From positions 1-5,877 of the forward strand of contig DATKNA010000345.1 of the NCBI GenBank assembly GCA_035541595.1: a DNA stretch of 5,877 nucleotides, in the 5' to 3' direction. Each line of letters opens with the position of its first letter. Positions within the stretch are counted from its first letter, which is position 1. Positions 5,812 to 5,877 of the stretch are shown here, piece after piece. The position numbers and the translations under genes were made by a program. This DNA is from DATKNA01 sp035541595 (GTDB taxonomy: Bacteria; Actinomycetota; Actinomycetes; Actinomycetales; Kineosporiaceae). The notes under the pieces are model-generated. The model made no database searches and was not told where the DNA came from. It saw nothing but the letters and a program-made list of their open reading frames with translations.

Positions 5812-5877
5812 GTGCAGGGCGGCAGCGAGGCGTCGTCCCCGGCGCACGCGGACACGGCGCTGTCGCCGGCCCGCCTG
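5812..5877 (+). CDS. Possible start of a divergent gene, cut by the window edge
   Basis: From GTG 5812 a frame stays open to the right edge, coding VQGGSEASSPAHADTALSPA followed by RL. All 22 codons end in G or C, as in the real genes of this window, and it would be divergent from crgA. In many actinobacteria crgA faces a divergent gene for a DUF881 membrane protein, so this could be its N-terminus. No ribosome binding site is visible and 22 codons are too few to identify a family. The neighbouring frame from GTG 5807 is Arg-rich and less credible. Confidence 0.3.
   Translation, partial: MQGGSEASSPAHADTALSPARL

Noticed and set aside
5692..5847. 52-codon N-terminal extension of crgA
   Set aside because: CrgA proteins are about 80-95 residues long; ATG 5689-5691 has a good ribosome binding site and begins the conserved region.

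Overview
The window looks like a piece of an actinobacterial chromosome. The GC content is very high, third codon positions in the genes are almost all G or C, several genes start with GTG, and the right half has the order cyclophilin, rhomboid protease, CrgA. CrgA is a septation protein known only from Actinobacteria. In streptomycetes, Frankia-like bacteria and their relatives this block belongs to the conserved core near the replication origin. The genus cannot be named from this sequence.

Left part (1-3416, all minus strand), read in the direction of transcription. First is a membrane protein of 337 residues (2403-3416) with an Ala-rich helical N-terminus carrying a 31-residue internal repeat, one membrane helix and a disordered acidic tail. 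Next is a multi-pass GT-C glycosyltransferase of the bacterial PIG-V/mannosyltransferase type (959-2239). Last is the N-terminal part of a major facilitator transporter (about 792 to the left edge, cut there). The genes are separated by about 165-base gaps. Each of the two gaps holds a strong GC-rich hairpin just after the upstream gene, so they may be separate transcription units. The transporter start is odd: no ATG, GTG or TTG lies in frame before the conserved N-terminus, and three imperfect 12-base tandem repeats sit just upstream.

Right part (3689-5877). A 272-base divergent spacer separates the 337-residue gene from a plus-strand pair: a cytoplasmic cyclophilin-type peptidyl-prolyl isomerase and a rhomboid serine protease with an N-terminal zinc-binding module. 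The stop and start codons of the pair overlap (GTGA), so they are probably translationally coupled. crgA converges on them from the right. The 264-base convergent spacer holds three related copies of a 10-14 base motif that can form two mutually exclusive long hairpins. After crgA, the last 66 bases may be the first codons of a divergent plus-strand gene.

Functionally the window joins envelope and division functions (CrgA, rhomboid, possible mannosyltransferase) with protein folding. I see no mobile element, CRISPR, tRNA or rRNA, and nothing that clearly amounts to a new system. The most unusual items are the three-copy inverted motif between the rhomboid and crgA genes, the transporter start with its 12-base repeats, and the repeat-containing membrane protein.
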